IMG/VR virus record: IMGVR_UViG_3300043395_001987
Coordinates: 1 to 64,000 of that record
Direction: 5' to 3' (one strand)
Origin: a virus
Length of the DNA: 64,000 nt
Shown here: one piece after another, positions 1 to 8,086 of the stretch
Layout of the letters: each line of letters begins with the position of its first letter
How positions within the stretch are numbered: position 1 is the first letter of the stretch
Program-made: the position numbers and the translations under genes
The notes under the pieces: model-generated
Seen by the model: only the letters and a program-made list of their open reading frames with translations
The model's database searches: none
Told to the model about the DNA's origin: nothing

Positions 1-376
1 GAATTACACCATTAATAGCAAGTACGGAGGCACCACCTCCGCCACCGCCCTGACCTGATGTTCCTACACCACCAGAGGCACCACCAAGCCCCCCTCTGAA
101 ATAGTATCCACCCATATTAGGGCCTTCACCATAATTATTATTCTGAGTGTTAGATCCACCTCCACCACCTCCGCCACCTGAACCTACTCCAGCAGTTACA
201 ATATCACCAGGTGCCATTGCTAATGTAAAACTGATAGATGTTCCACCTCCAGCTTCACCGCGATAACTCGTATCTGGTCCTCCGTAACCTCCACCTCCGC
301 CTCTCATAAAGACAGTTATATTAGAAGGAGTTGCTGCACCACCACCATAACCTAATAATGTATTATAAATTGACAT
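1..376 (-). CDS. Glycine-rich tail-tip/adhesin protein, partial (C-terminus beyond window)
   Basis: The reading frame begins at an ATG at 376-374 and runs off the left edge, so only about 125 N-terminal residues are visible. They are dominated by poly-Gly stretches separated by short Ser/Tyr/Asn/Pro segments, and a segment near residue 50 (SISFTLAMAPGD) resembles the beta-strand scaffold of glycine-rich phage adhesins. The composition matches the complete glycine-rich protein at 22544-23386. In T4-like phages such proteins cap long tail fibres (gp38-type polyglycine loops) and contact the receptor; that role is inferred. The stop of the next gene upstream lies one base away, so the two are probably co-transcribed. 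Confidence 0.7.
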   Translation of the reverse strand, partial: MSIYNTLLGYGGGAATPSNITVFMRGGGGGYGGPDTSYRGEAGGGTSISFTLAMAPGDIVTAGVGSGGGGGGGGSNTQNNNYGEGPNMGGYYFRGGLGGASGGVGTSGQGGGGGGASVLAINGVI

Positions 377-377
377 A

Positions 378-1085
378 TTAAGTTAAACCTGCACCGGTTA
401 TTATTGCAGCTGAGGCACTAGTATAAAATACCGTACATAAACCTTTTATTCCCAAGGTTCTATTACCAGTTGTAGCTGCAGATTGGCCTGCCCAATGCAT
501 GGTCAATCCAGTACCTTGTGTAATAGTAAGAGCAGCAGTTGTACTGCTATTATGAATTGTTATATTTTCACCTGCAGTAAAAGTACCTGATGGAATTGTT
601 ACCGTTCCACCGGATAAAGAAACTGTTTTACCACTATCTAAATCTATTAAAGTATATCCAGAGGATGATGTATTAATTGGCACTTGTCTTAAATTACCAA
701 TTCTATCAGAGACAGTATTTGCAGCTGTAAGATTGCCTCTTCTATCTAATATTAAATAATCTCTTGATGCGCCACTATTATCTCTCATCCTCCATCTAAA
801 AGATCTATTAGCTGCAAATGTTGCATCACTTGAATAATATATTCCCGTATCATCAAGACCAGTTGTAAGTGTATAAAATGAAGTAGATTCGTCTGTTCTT
901 AATGCAATACTACCTGCAGGACTCAACACCCTGAATCCACCATCGGAACCATTTGCCCATAAATTTGCACTATGAATATGTGCACCTGTAAATGTAAATG
1001 ATCCAGTAGTATTGACTGCTTCCGAAAGAGAAGCATTAAGATCAGCTGCTGTTAATACATCACCCTGTAAATATGTTTTTCCCAT
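378..1085 (-). CDS. Tail fibre protein with C-terminal WAG module
   Basis: A 235-residue protein starting at ATG. The N-terminus (MGKTYLQGDVLTAADLN) resembles short fibre attachment segments. The middle part contains strands and the phrase SFRWRMRDNSG, as in fibre domains that describe a rendered object. The last 60 residues carry a beta-rich module with the motifs ITIHNSS, MHWAGQ and GNRTL. The same module ends the fibre protein at 23386-25044, which points to domain shuffling. No enzymatic motif is visible. It is packed between a PAAR protein and a glycine-rich tip, so it is probably a virion adhesion component. The exact role is not known. Confidence 0.6.
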   Translation of the reverse strand: MGKTYLQGDVLTAADLNASLSEAVNTTGSFTFTGAHIHSANLWANGSDGGFRVLSPAGSIALRTDESTSFYTLTTGLDDTGIYYSSDATFAANRSFRWRMRDNSGASRDYLILDRRGNLTAANTVSDRIGNLRQVPINTSSSGYTLIDLDSGKTVSLSGGTVTIPSGTFTAGENITIHNSSTTAALTITQGTGLTMHWAGQSAATTGNRTLGIKGLCTVFYTSASAAIITGAGLT

Positions 1086-1088
1086 CTC

Positions 1089-1448
1089 TTATCCCATTAT
1101 TAAACCGTTTTCAGGAGGAATATCTGGTCCTCCTAACACTGCAGTTCCTAATCTACCAGCATTTGATGGTGATTCTAGGGGTGCAAATGATGTAGTACTA
1201 CCTGCTGTAATTACCGCACGACATCCACAAATACTTCCATCAACTGCTGTAATTTTACCCTCACATTTGAAATTACCCGAACCATTTGTAATAGGCGTTA
1301 CACCATGACCTGGTATTGGGCAAACATGTAAATCACCAACACGTGCTGTCAGGATCCCTTCAGTTCTAGCTGTTGAGGCGCTTGTTATTATAACACCACC
1401 ATGACTACTAGAGTCACCTAATCGTGCTATAAGTGATACACTTCCCAT
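1089..1448 (-). CDS. PAAR-repeat spike-tip protein (gp5.4-like)
   Basis: A 119-residue protein with the PAAR-family pattern. It opens with a hydrophobic strand and ARLGDSSSHGG, followed by SASTARTEGILTARVGD, then a Cys/His-bearing segment (HVCPIPGHG) and further Cys residues (CEGK, CGCR). These provide candidate metal ligands. PAAR proteins form a sharp cone that caps the central spike of contractile tails, and T4 gp5.4 is the equivalent. Here the gene lies in the adhesin cluster, far from the spike gene at 54979-56760, but the product should sit at the tip of that spike. Length and motif spacing are normal for the family. Confidence 0.85.
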   Translation of the reverse strand: MGSVSLIARLGDSSSHGGVIITSASTARTEGILTARVGDLHVCPIPGHGVTPITNGSGNFKCEGKITAVDGSICGCRAVITAGSTTSFAPLESPSNAGRLGTAVLGGPDIPPENGLIMG

Positions 1449-2999
1449 TTATGCTCCGCCTATAAATTCTAAGGAAGAAAAAGCCCAGTTATCATTTTGT
1501 TTATAACTACCAACCCACTGATTCATAGTATATCTAAAGTATATAGGTGTGTTTTTAATACTATCAGGAAACCCTGTATATTCTATTTTTGTCCAAACAT
1601 TAGTAGGTATACTATCTGCTGAGCCTGTTGCAATAGTTATCCAATTAGTATTATCAGTAGAATACTGAAGATAGAAATCTTCACCACTATCAGGAGGATC
1701 TCCCCATTCACCACCACCTTTATTTAAATAAAATGAAACACCTTTATAGTATCTTAGAGTATAACTATTTGTAGATGTAAAGATTCTATTGATACTTGTA
1801 CTTGTTGATATATCAGTTGCAGTATGACCAAATAATCCAATCTTAACATCTGTTCTGTTTCCCAAAGGATTCATTTTTCTATTAGGACTAGCCACACCAC
1901 CTATATTAGCAGAATTGATATTTGAAGGCAATAAAACCTGACTTTGTATACTGTCACCAACCGTATAAGAGGCAGGATCATTAAAATTGATAGGACATTG
2001 TGGATTTACCGTGACACCTTCCAAAGATGATACTGCCCAGTTATCACCATCATTGTTAATATTATTTGTTGCATCGTAAGGATTGGTTTGTAATGCTAAT
2101 AACCTTAACCAAACAGAAGATGATTTGATAGAATCAGGTATTTTAAATGTTATTGGATTCCATCCTGTTGTTCCAGTTGGAAATGGAGTTGTTTCTTGTA
2201 AATTTATCCATGTACTATTATTTGTAGAGTATTGTAAAAATATTGATTCATTGGCAGTTGTTGATCCATAATAACCAGGAGTGGTTGACCATAATACTGA
2301 GGAATCAGGATTTAATATTTGTAAAGCTACTCCAGATGGAGCATACGTATCAGTCAAATTAATTCTTAATATATTATAACCAGCAGTAACTGATACAGAG
2401 TAGTTTGTACTTGATGTATAATTCAATGAATTTGATACAACCTGTATCCCGTTAATATAAATTACTGCTGAATTGTCAGAGGATACTGTAAAAGTGTATG
2501 TACCAGTTGTAGGAAAATAAATGATTGCAAATAAATTAGCGTTTAAATTGGGGTTAATTGGATCTAAAGTTTCTGGAAATACTCCATATGTAGTAAAAAA
2601 GGTTGAGGGTGTAAATGGTGAATCGTAAGCCTTAAAATTAATATAATATTTCCAGCTCTTTTGATTTATTGAATACCAATTATATGATGTAGATAAATCA
2701 GGTTGATGGTTACCCCAATCTGCAGGACCATTACCATTTGGTTGGCTAACAAAATATTTTAAATAATCATATCTGGCAAGACTTACAGCGTTTTTAGTTC
2801 GAACAAATCTATATCCATTCTCGCCATATGAATTTACTTTGCTACCAAAAGTACAAATTAAATTAGTAGGATCCCCCAAAAGGTTACTCATATTGGAGTA
2901 ATTAAAATGGGGAGATCCTACTTGACTTGGTAGAAAAATATTTGCTGCTGCCCCTAGCGTGTAGGTTGAAGCATCAGCAAGATTTATTATTTTTGGCAT
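1449..2999 (-). CDS. PA14-domain adhesin with duplicated discoidin-like modules
   Basis: A 516-residue beta-rich protein. Residues about 110-240 look like a PA14 domain, a carbohydrate-binding jelly roll: a GTYTFTVSSDNSAVIYING segment followed by a SVTAGYNILRINL strand. Two related modules follow or flank it, each with an F(Y/L)LQYSTxNxxWI strand, a PDSIK segment and a closing DNWAxSSLE phrase (about residues 250-335 and 430-516). This internal duplication suggests tandem sugar-binding folds. There is no signal peptide or membrane segment. It lies directly upstream of the PAAR gene and is most likely a tail-attached receptor-binding protein, although the ligand cannot be predicted. Confidence 0.65.
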   Translation of the reverse strand: MPKIINLADASTYTLGAAANIFLPSQVGSPHFNYSNMSNLLGDPTNLICTFGSKVNSYGENGYRFVRTKNAVSLARYDYLKYFVSQPNGNGPADWGNHQPDLSTSYNWYSINQKSWKYYINFKAYDSPFTPSTFFTTYGVFPETLDPINPNLNANLFAIIYFPTTGTYTFTVSSDNSAVIYINGIQVVSNSLNYTSSTNYSVSVTAGYNILRINLTDTYAPSGVALQILNPDSSVLWSTTPGYYGSTTANESIFLQYSTNNSTWINLQETTPFPTGTTGWNPITFKIPDSIKSSSVWLRLLALQTNPYDATNNINNDGDNWAVSSLEGVTVNPQCPINFNDPASYTVGDSIQSQVLLPSNINSANIGGVASPNRKMNPLGNRTDVKIGLFGHTATDISTSTSINRIFTSTNSYTLRYYKGVSFYLNKGGGEWGDPPDSGEDFYLQYSTDNTNWITIATGSADSIPTNVWTKIEYTGFPDSIKNTPIYFRYTMNQWVGSYKQNDNWAFSSLEFIGGA

Positions 3000-3005
3000 T
3001 GCCTA

Positions 3006-3626
3006 TTAGGCACCTAAAAGACTCTTGAACTCTTCAGTGTGTTTTTTGCGATCTTCAAGACCAATTGTTCCGCCGTTGATCTTTTTTGTAACAGCAGTAA
3101 CATCGTCTTTATCAGCTAATGCATTAAGACCATTTTTATGCCAGAACCAAGCAGCTGATTCACAAGCACCCTCTGGAGTCTCAAGATAAAGAGCACATTC
3201 TTCAACAGTAATACCCATATCAGAAGCCATTGCTGAGTAGTTATTCTTACCAGTAAGCTGAATCAACCCGCGACCACGATAACGGAAACCATCACCTGAT
3301 GCAGTATCGCCATTACCCATACGTGATGCATAAACTACGTTAGCAATCTTTTCTGGTTGACGAGCATATTCAGCAGCATTACGTCCAGCATTTTTAAAAT
3401 ATTTTGGAAATACCTTATCAAGACTCTCAGCTGAGTAGTTAAGATTTTCTACAATAGCTCTAAAACCACCAGACTCGTGTGCAGTCTGAGCAAGGAAATG
3501 AGCAAGGCGAAGCGGAGTATTGATTTCATATTTTTCAGCGAAATTATCTAGACTGCCTGCAAGTGCTTTAACAACTTCTGGCTTTGAACTAGGATAACCG
3601 TGTTTAATTTGTTCTTCTGTAAGCAT
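3006..3626 (-). CDS. Endolysin, glycoside hydrolase family 19 (chitinase-like muramidase)
   Basis: A 206-residue protein of the GH19 fold that many phages use as endolysin. Visible hallmarks are AHESGGF at residues 50-56, with the candidate catalytic Glu51. Also present are the sugar-groove segment YRGRGLIQLTGKNNY (116-130), ESAAWFW (156-162) and the INGG turn near 183-186. It would cleave peptidoglycan beta-1,4 bonds at lysis. There is no signal peptide, so a holin or export route is expected, but none was recognised nearby. A clear Shine-Dalgarno (AGAGGTAG) precedes the ATG. Its codon and amino-acid style looks less AT-biased than its fibre neighbours, and its place among adhesin genes is unusual for T4-like layouts. 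Confidence 0.88.
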   Translation of the reverse strand: MLTEEQIKHGYPSSKPEVVKALAGSLDNFAEKYEINTPLRLAHFLAQTAHESGGFRAIVENLNYSAESLDKVFPKYFKNAGRNAAEYARQPEKIANVVYASRMGNGDTASGDGFRYRGRGLIQLTGKNNYSAMASDMGITVEECALYLETPEGACESAAWFWHKNGLNALADKDDVTAVTKKINGGTIGLEDRKKHTEEFKSLLGA

Positions 3627-3636
3627 GATCTACCTC

Positions 3637-5112
3637 TTATGTTATAGTATTATTATACATTATAAAAGCAAGTTTAACTGTTGGAGGTGTATATGAATAA
3701 GTTTGACCTGCTCTTATATTAACTACATTTGCTGCATCTGTAGTATTTAATTTAAATTCTGATACATCCGTCATTGTGTGAATATGATCAAGTGTATCCT
3801 CATATGTATGACTACCAATATCAACAGCAGTCCCTACACCCACTTCCTGACCTGTCAAAGGTCCAAGATGTGAATGATTGCCATTAGCTGCCATATCTAC
3901 TGAATAAATTGTAAATGTATTTGATGAATTTAAAACAACATCGTGATATGTATTTGATGAATCGAAATTAGCATATATGTAATATCCACGAAGATCAGGT
4001 GTTTCATTTTCACCATTACAGAAATGCCAATTTACTGGTAACCCAGTTGAATTTGAACTAATACCTTCATATAATGTGTTTTTACCAATTGAATAACCTA
4101 TAATTACACCATTTGCAATTGGTGTATTAGCATCAGTTGTAATCCAAGCTTTTAAAATCTTAGATTTCAAACTAACATTTGCAGTATAGGTTACTTGATG
4201 TGAATGTGCACCCGCTTCTAATATTTGATAAGCTGTTTGATTATTCTTATCTGATTTATATGTTTTAGCTACAGGAAATATGTTATGATTATGATTTAAA
4301 ACAGTATTTGATGGTATAGTAAATGATATTGTATTAGAAAGTTGAATTACTCCATCATTTCCGTCTTTTGCTATTAGAGGCAATATTTGACCATTTGCTG
4401 AATTTATATGATCTGCGTCATCTTGAGAATAATAAGGGCTTGGAAGATTATTGCCAAATACAATTACACCTTTAGGAAAAAATGATAATTTTGTATCATT
4501 ATAACCAGTAAAAGTTGTTGTGAGTCTAGGATCCCTTAAGATAGGATCAACTGCAATTGCCTTGATACCTTTTATATTTCCATCATCATCTGGTTGTGCA
4601 AAAGGAATACCCCTTAACCCATCAGCAATACCTGTCACAACATGTCTATGTGTATCAGTACCTTTTTGTTCATAATAAAATGCCGTAGAAGAAGCAGTAT
4701 CACCTAGCTTATAACCTAAAGCATTGTAGATAGTTGTTCTTCCTAGTGTTGTTGGATTATGAGAGACAGGTTCATACAATGTACCTGCGGTATTTGGCAT
4801 GTCTGTTGTTGCTTCTATACATACACCATTATTATTTGCCCAATCATTGCTTGTATCTATACAAGAAATTACTGGATTGCTTTGTAATCCAGATAATGAA
4901 CCATCGGGTTTATAATATTGAGCAACAGGATAATAAATTTCTGAATATTGTCTATAGTATTCATAATTTAAAGTGCCTGAAAGTGTGTTGGCAAAATCTT
5001 CGTCTTTACCATACCAAAATAATACTGAATACAATGGAATGTAAGGATCTTTACCCTTTGGAGCATTAGCTGTTCCGTCAGTTCTAATCAATCCTACTTT
5101 AGATAAAGGCAT
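3637..5112 (-). CDS. Collar-domain tail fibre with five HxH motifs
   Basis: A 491-residue fibre protein. Residues about 335-395 match a phage tail-collar domain: NGVIIGYSIG, then WHFCNGENETPDLRG, the typical CNG...TPDLRG signature of short tail fibre and collar proteins. Five His-x-His motifs occur at about residues 155-157, 274-276, 303-305, 413-415 and 443-445. In T4 gp37 HxH motifs in the tip needle coordinate iron along the trimer axis, and T4 gp12 has metal-binding histidines. By analogy this should be a trimeric, metal-threaded receptor-binding fibre, which is an inference. It sits between the endolysin and a collagen-like fibre gene and is probably transcribed from the late box at 6192-6199. 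Confidence 0.72.
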   Translation of the reverse strand: MPLSKVGLIRTDGTANAPKGKDPYIPLYSVLFWYGKDEDFANTLSGTLNYEYYRQYSEIYYPVAQYYKPDGSLSGLQSNPVISCIDTSNDWANNNGVCIEATTDMPNTAGTLYEPVSHNPTTLGRTTIYNALGYKLGDTASSTAFYYEQKGTDTHRHVVTGIADGLRGIPFAQPDDDGNIKGIKAIAVDPILRDPRLTTTFTGYNDTKLSFFPKGVIVFGNNLPSPYYSQDDADHINSANGQILPLIAKDGNDGVIQLSNTISFTIPSNTVLNHNHNIFPVAKTYKSDKNNQTAYQILEAGAHSHQVTYTANVSLKSKILKAWITTDANTPIANGVIIGYSIGKNTLYEGISSNSTGLPVNWHFCNGENETPDLRGYYIYANFDSSNTYHDVVLNSSNTFTIYSVDMAANGNHSHLGPLTGQEVGVGTAVDIGSHTYEDTLDHIHTMTDVSEFKLNTTDAANVVNIRAGQTYSYTPPTVKLAFIMYNNTIT

Positions 5113-5124
5113 TTAAATTCCTAA

Positions 5125-6156
5125 TTATGTAGTTGGGAAACCTTTGGCTGACATCAAACCAAACCAAGTAACACCACCATCAAATGTCATAAAGGTAACA
5201 AAATCTGTATAATTAGGTTGTGTTGATAGGGTAGGACCATCAGGTGCGTATATACCTTCACCCGCTGGCCAGTAGATTGTTTGGTTAGACCAATCTACCG
5301 TTCTTCCGCCTGTCGAATCTTGTTTAAGAGCTATGGTCATACTAAATGATTTGCCTGCAACAAGACCAGATGTACCTAAAGTTATTGCAACAATATCCTG
5401 ATTTAAAGTAAGAGTTGCAAGATTACCATCAGCAGGATCAACTATAATTGTTGTACCTGAATTACCTTTAGCGTTAATCACTTCACTATAATTTTGAAAT
5501 GAAGGGGCATAGATAGTATTACCACTAAAATTCATTCCAGTTGAAACAGAATTTGTAATATAAGCTCCGGAGTCAAATGTGATGCCCGTTGCATTAGCAT
5601 TTACTCTGAGGAAGAAATTGCCTTTACCAGAATAAGTTTGTGGAACATCTGTTAAGTTGATAAAGGCAAGAGTACCAGTGGCACCAGTTGAACCTCTGTA
5701 ACCTACATCACCCTGTGATCCTTTATAACCAACAGAACCCTGGAATCCTTCTGATCCCTGATAACCCTCAGAACCTTTATATCCTTCTGATCCTTGATAT
5801 CCAGCAGAGCCCTGATAACCCAAATTACCTGCAGAACCTGTATAGCCAACAGATCCCATATAGCCCGTATCACCTAATGAACCCTGATATCCTGAAACGC
5901 CTACAGGCCCATCTGGTCCAGTTGAGCCTGTAAATCCTGTTGTTCCTTGTGATCCAGTAAATCCAGCAGACCCTCTATAACCAGCAGAACCAGTATAACC
6001 TGTTAATTCAGATAATGGCTTTCCTAAGATAGCCATAACTGCATTATTAGACCAATACGGACCCTGTGATCCAATTACAATAAGAGATCCTACATCGGCC
6101 TGACCGCCGGTAGAATTAGCTGTATCTATCTGGGAAACATAAATTTTGGTAGCCAT
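5125..6156 (-). CDS. Collagen-like tail fibre protein
   Basis: A 343-residue protein. A short N-terminal segment (about 1-50) is followed by a collagen-like stalk of Gly-x-y triplets (about 50-165), built mainly from GYTGS, GYQGS and GFTGS hexads with almost no proline. A C-terminal globular beta-rich domain (about 165-343) includes a VDWSNQTIYWP segment and ends with FDGGVTWFGLMSAKG. Such triple-helical stalks occur in many phage fibres. It is the first gene of a minus-strand unit headed by a perfect T4-type late box 36 bases upstream. It is divergent from the heptose operon. Confidence 0.75.
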   Translation of the reverse strand: MATKIYVSQIDTANSTGGQADVGSLIVIGSQGPYWSNNAVMAILGKPLSELTGYTGSAGYRGSAGFTGSQGTTGFTGSTGPDGPVGVSGYQGSLGDTGYMGSVGYTGSAGNLGYQGSAGYQGSEGYKGSEGYQGSEGFQGSVGYKGSQGDVGYRGSTGATGTLAFINLTDVPQTYSGKGNFFLRVNANATGITFDSGAYITNSVSTGMNFSGNTIYAPSFQNYSEVINAKGNSGTTIIVDPADGNLATLTLNQDIVAITLGTSGLVAGKSFSMTIALKQDSTGGRTVDWSNQTIYWPAGEGIYAPDGPTLSTQPNYTDFVTFMTFDGGVTWFGLMSAKGFPTT

Positions 6157-6191
6157 ATTAAATCCTGGTTGACTAAATTATTATATGATAC

Positions 6192-6199
6192 TATTTATA
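6192..6199 (-). promoter_or_regulatory. T4-type late promoter box
   Basis: The minus strand reads TATAAATA, an exact match to the T4 late promoter element recognised by gp55-type sigma factors. It lies 36 bases upstream of the ATG of the collagen-like fibre gene (5125-6156). It is interleaved with the oppositely oriented sigma70-like promoter at 6222-6250, so late and early-type transcription would diverge from this 115-bp gap. Confidence 0.7.
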
Positions 6200-6221
6200 C
6201 TGCCAAATATAACAATTTAGG

Positions 6222-6250
6222 TTGCATAGATAATACATATATTTTATAAT
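6222..6250 (+). promoter_or_regulatory. Sigma70-like promoter of the heptose operon
   Basis: TTGCAT at 6222-6227 and TATAAT at 6245-6250 are separated by exactly 17 bases. A start near 6257 gives a short leader, with GAGG at 6260-6263 placed 8 bases before the hldE-like ATG at 6272. In AT-rich DNA a -10 box alone would mean little, but the -35, the spacing and the position agree. Near-identical architecture precedes the other plus-strand sugar gene (36683-36711). Confidence 0.65.
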
Positions 6251-6271
6251 GGTTAAATTGAGGTAATTTAT

Positions 6272-7426
6272 ATGATTTGTGTCATTGGTGATTTTATATC
6301 TGATATTTATGTGTATGGTGAAATAAACAGGATTTCACCCGAATCTCCCATACCAATCTTCAAAAAAATGAATGAAGAGATCAGGCAAGGTGGCGCTGGC
6401 AATGTTGTTGCCAATTTAAAAGCTCTCGGAATAGACCCAAAAACATTTGGTTCTAACAATTCATCAAAATACAGATTTGTAGTTGATAAACACATTTTAT
6501 TTCGTATGGATGATGAAAATTATGTTGCTAATATTGATAAACCTAGTTATAATTTAAATGATGTCAATTACGTAATAATATCAGATTATAATAAAGGATA
6601 TCTGCATAATAGTCAAGAGATAATCAATTACTGTAAGAATAATAATTGTTTTGTTATAGTGGATCCTAAGAAATCAATTGATAATTATAAAAATGTAGAT
6701 ATTGTTAAACTCAATGAAAAAGAATTAAAAGAGTATTGTTCTTCATATAACAATATTGAAGATATTTTAATTGATAATAATATTGGATGTTTAATAGTTA
6801 CTAAAAGTGCTGATGGAGCTATTATTCACACCCTCAATAATACTATAGAAATTGAAGCAGAACAACACCAGGTATCTGATGTAACAGGTGCTGGTGATAT
6901 TTTTATTGCTGTGCTTACATATTTTTTAAATAAAGGAAATGATCTTGAAAGTGCTGTAAGAAAAGCAGTAAAACTTGCAAGTATATCAGTTACTAAATTT
7001 GGCACTTATACTTTACAGCCTGAAGATATTAAAAAAGCATATACTGTTTTTACTAATGGATGTTTTGATATTATTCACAAAGGTCATGTTGAATATCTCA
7101 AAAAATCAAAACAACTTGGTGATAAATTAATTGTTGGTTTAAATTCTGATTCTTCAGTTAAAAGATTAAAGGGTGAAGATAGGCCTGTTAATAATCAACA
7201 GGATAGAAAAGCTGTTTTAGAATCACTAGATTGTGTAGATGAAGTTATTATTTTTGATAACGATACACCCTATGAACTTATTAAGAGTATTCAACCCGAT
7301 ATTATTACAAAGGGTGGTGACTATACATCGAATACTGTTGTTGGTAATGATCTTGCTGATGTTGTTATTATTCCTTATGTAGAAGGTTATTCAACTAGTA
7401 AAATTTTGGAGAAATCAGTTGGTTAA
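6272..7426 (+). CDS. hldE: HldE-like bifunctional heptose-7-phosphate kinase / heptose-1-phosphate adenylyltransferase
   Basis: A 384-residue two-domain protein. The N-terminal PfkB-type kinase (about 1-255) has GDFISD, then RISPESPIPI (20-29) and the GGAGNV segment (40-45), both characteristic of heptose kinases. It ends with DVTGAGD (203-209), whose Asp209 is the expected base. The C-terminal nucleotidyltransferase (about 256-384) has FTNGCFDIIHKGH (260-272, HxGH motif) and KGGDY (347-351). In bacteria HldE phosphorylates D-glycero-D-manno-heptose 7-phosphate at C1 and later adenylylates the 1-phosphate. E. coli HldE has 477 residues. Here about 45 residues after the Gly-rich segment, in the kinase lid region, are missing, but catalytic motifs remain. 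It is the first gene of an operon ending in hldD. Substrate specificity is inferred from motifs. Confidence 0.85.
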   Translation: MICVIGDFISDIYVYGEINRISPESPIPIFKKMNEEIRQGGAGNVVANLKALGIDPKTFGSNNSSKYRFVVDKHILFRMDDENYVANIDKPSYNLNDVNYVIISDYNKGYLHNSQEIINYCKNNNCFVIVDPKKSIDNYKNVDIVKLNEKELKEYCSSYNNIEDILIDNNIGCLIVTKSADGAIIHTLNNTIEIEAEQHQVSDVTGAGDIFIAVLTYFLNKGNDLESAVRKAVKLASISVTKFGTYTLQPEDIKKAYTVFTNGCFDIIHKGHVEYLKKSKQLGDKLIVGLNSDSSVKRLKGEDRPVNNQQDRKAVLESLDCVDEVIIFDNDTPYELIKSIQPDIITKGGDYTSNTVVGNDLADVVIIPYVEGYSTSKILEKSVG

Positions 7427-7778
7427 AAGAATTGTTGAAAAGGGTTGGGGTAAAGAAATAATATTTGCCAATCATCCTGAATATTGCGGCAAACTCTTAA
7501 TATATGATAATGAAGGTTCAACAAGTTCCATGCATTTTCATAAAGATAAAAAAGAATCTTGGTATGTCTTACAGGGATCTTTTGAATATAAAACTATAGA
7601 TACATCAACAGGTAAAGTTCAATCAAGTATTATGTACCAAGGTGATACATGTACAAACTTTCCTTTATTGATTCATCAATTAATTGCATTAGAATCAAAC
7701 TCGATAATTATAGAAACCTCTACTTACGATAGTGGTGAAGATAATTATAGGGTTATTCCAGGAGATAGTCAAAAGTGA
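7419..7778 (+). CDS. Small cupin-fold protein, sugar metabolism
   Basis: A 119-residue single-domain cupin. It shows GWGKE near residue 10, then the metal-binding pattern SMHFHKDKKESWYVLQG (H-x-H with a downstream Glu and Gly) and a later PLLIHQL with the third His. It resembles the cupin halves of mannose-6-phosphate isomerase/GDP-mannose pyrophosphorylase and small sugar-phosphate cupins. Its reaction is unknown; within a heptose operon an isomerase or epimerase role is possible. The start is a TTG at 7419 that overlaps the hldE stop by 8 bases. GGAG at 7408-7411 is well spaced for it. The tight overlap implies translational coupling. Confidence 0.7.
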   Translation: MVKRIVEKGWGKEIIFANHPEYCGKLLIYDNEGSTSSMHFHKDKKESWYVLQGSFEYKTIDTSTGKVQSSIMYQGDTCTNFPLLIHQLIALESNSIIIETSTYDSGEDNYRVIPGDSQK

Positions 7779-8086
7779 AATACTTAGTAGATATAGACGG
7801 AACAATATGTTCTCTAACAGATGGTAAATATGAAGAAGCAATACCTTTTGTTGATAGAATAAAATATTTAAATGAAATGTATGATAAGGGTCATACAATT
7901 GTTTATTGGACCGCAAGAGGTGGCAATTCTGGTAAAGATTGGTCATTGTTAACCAAGCAACAGTTATTTGATTGGAATGTAAAATATAATGAATTGCTAT
8001 TTAATAAGCCAACATACGATATATGGATTGATGATAAAGCAATGAACGCAGAAAGATTCTTTGATGATATTGATAACTGGGTATAA
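7775..8086 (+). CDS. Small HAD-superfamily phosphatase
   Basis: A 103-residue HAD-like protein. Motif I is DIDGTIC (Asp6 nucleophile, Asp8 acid), motif II is the Thr in YWTARGG (about 44-50), and motif IV is the acidic YDIWIDDKA (81-89). It resembles small HAD proteins found in capsule and lipopolysaccharide loci. In the ADP-heptose pathway a HAD phosphatase (GmhB) removes the C7 phosphate from heptose 1,7-bisphosphate between the two HldE steps. GmhB is larger (about 190 residues), so equivalence is an inference from context. It starts at GTG 7775, overlapping the cupin stop by 4 bases, with GGAG at 7761-7764. Confidence 0.75.
   Translation: MKYLVDIDGTICSLTDGKYEEAIPFVDRIKYLNEMYDKGHTIVYWTARGGNSGKDWSLLTKQQLFDWNVKYNELLFNKPTYDIWIDDKAMNAERFFDDIDNWV

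Noticed and set aside
7775-8086. HAD protein as a true GmhB
   Set aside because: Only the HAD motifs are present and it is about half the usual length, so GmhB identity is left as a context-based suggestion.
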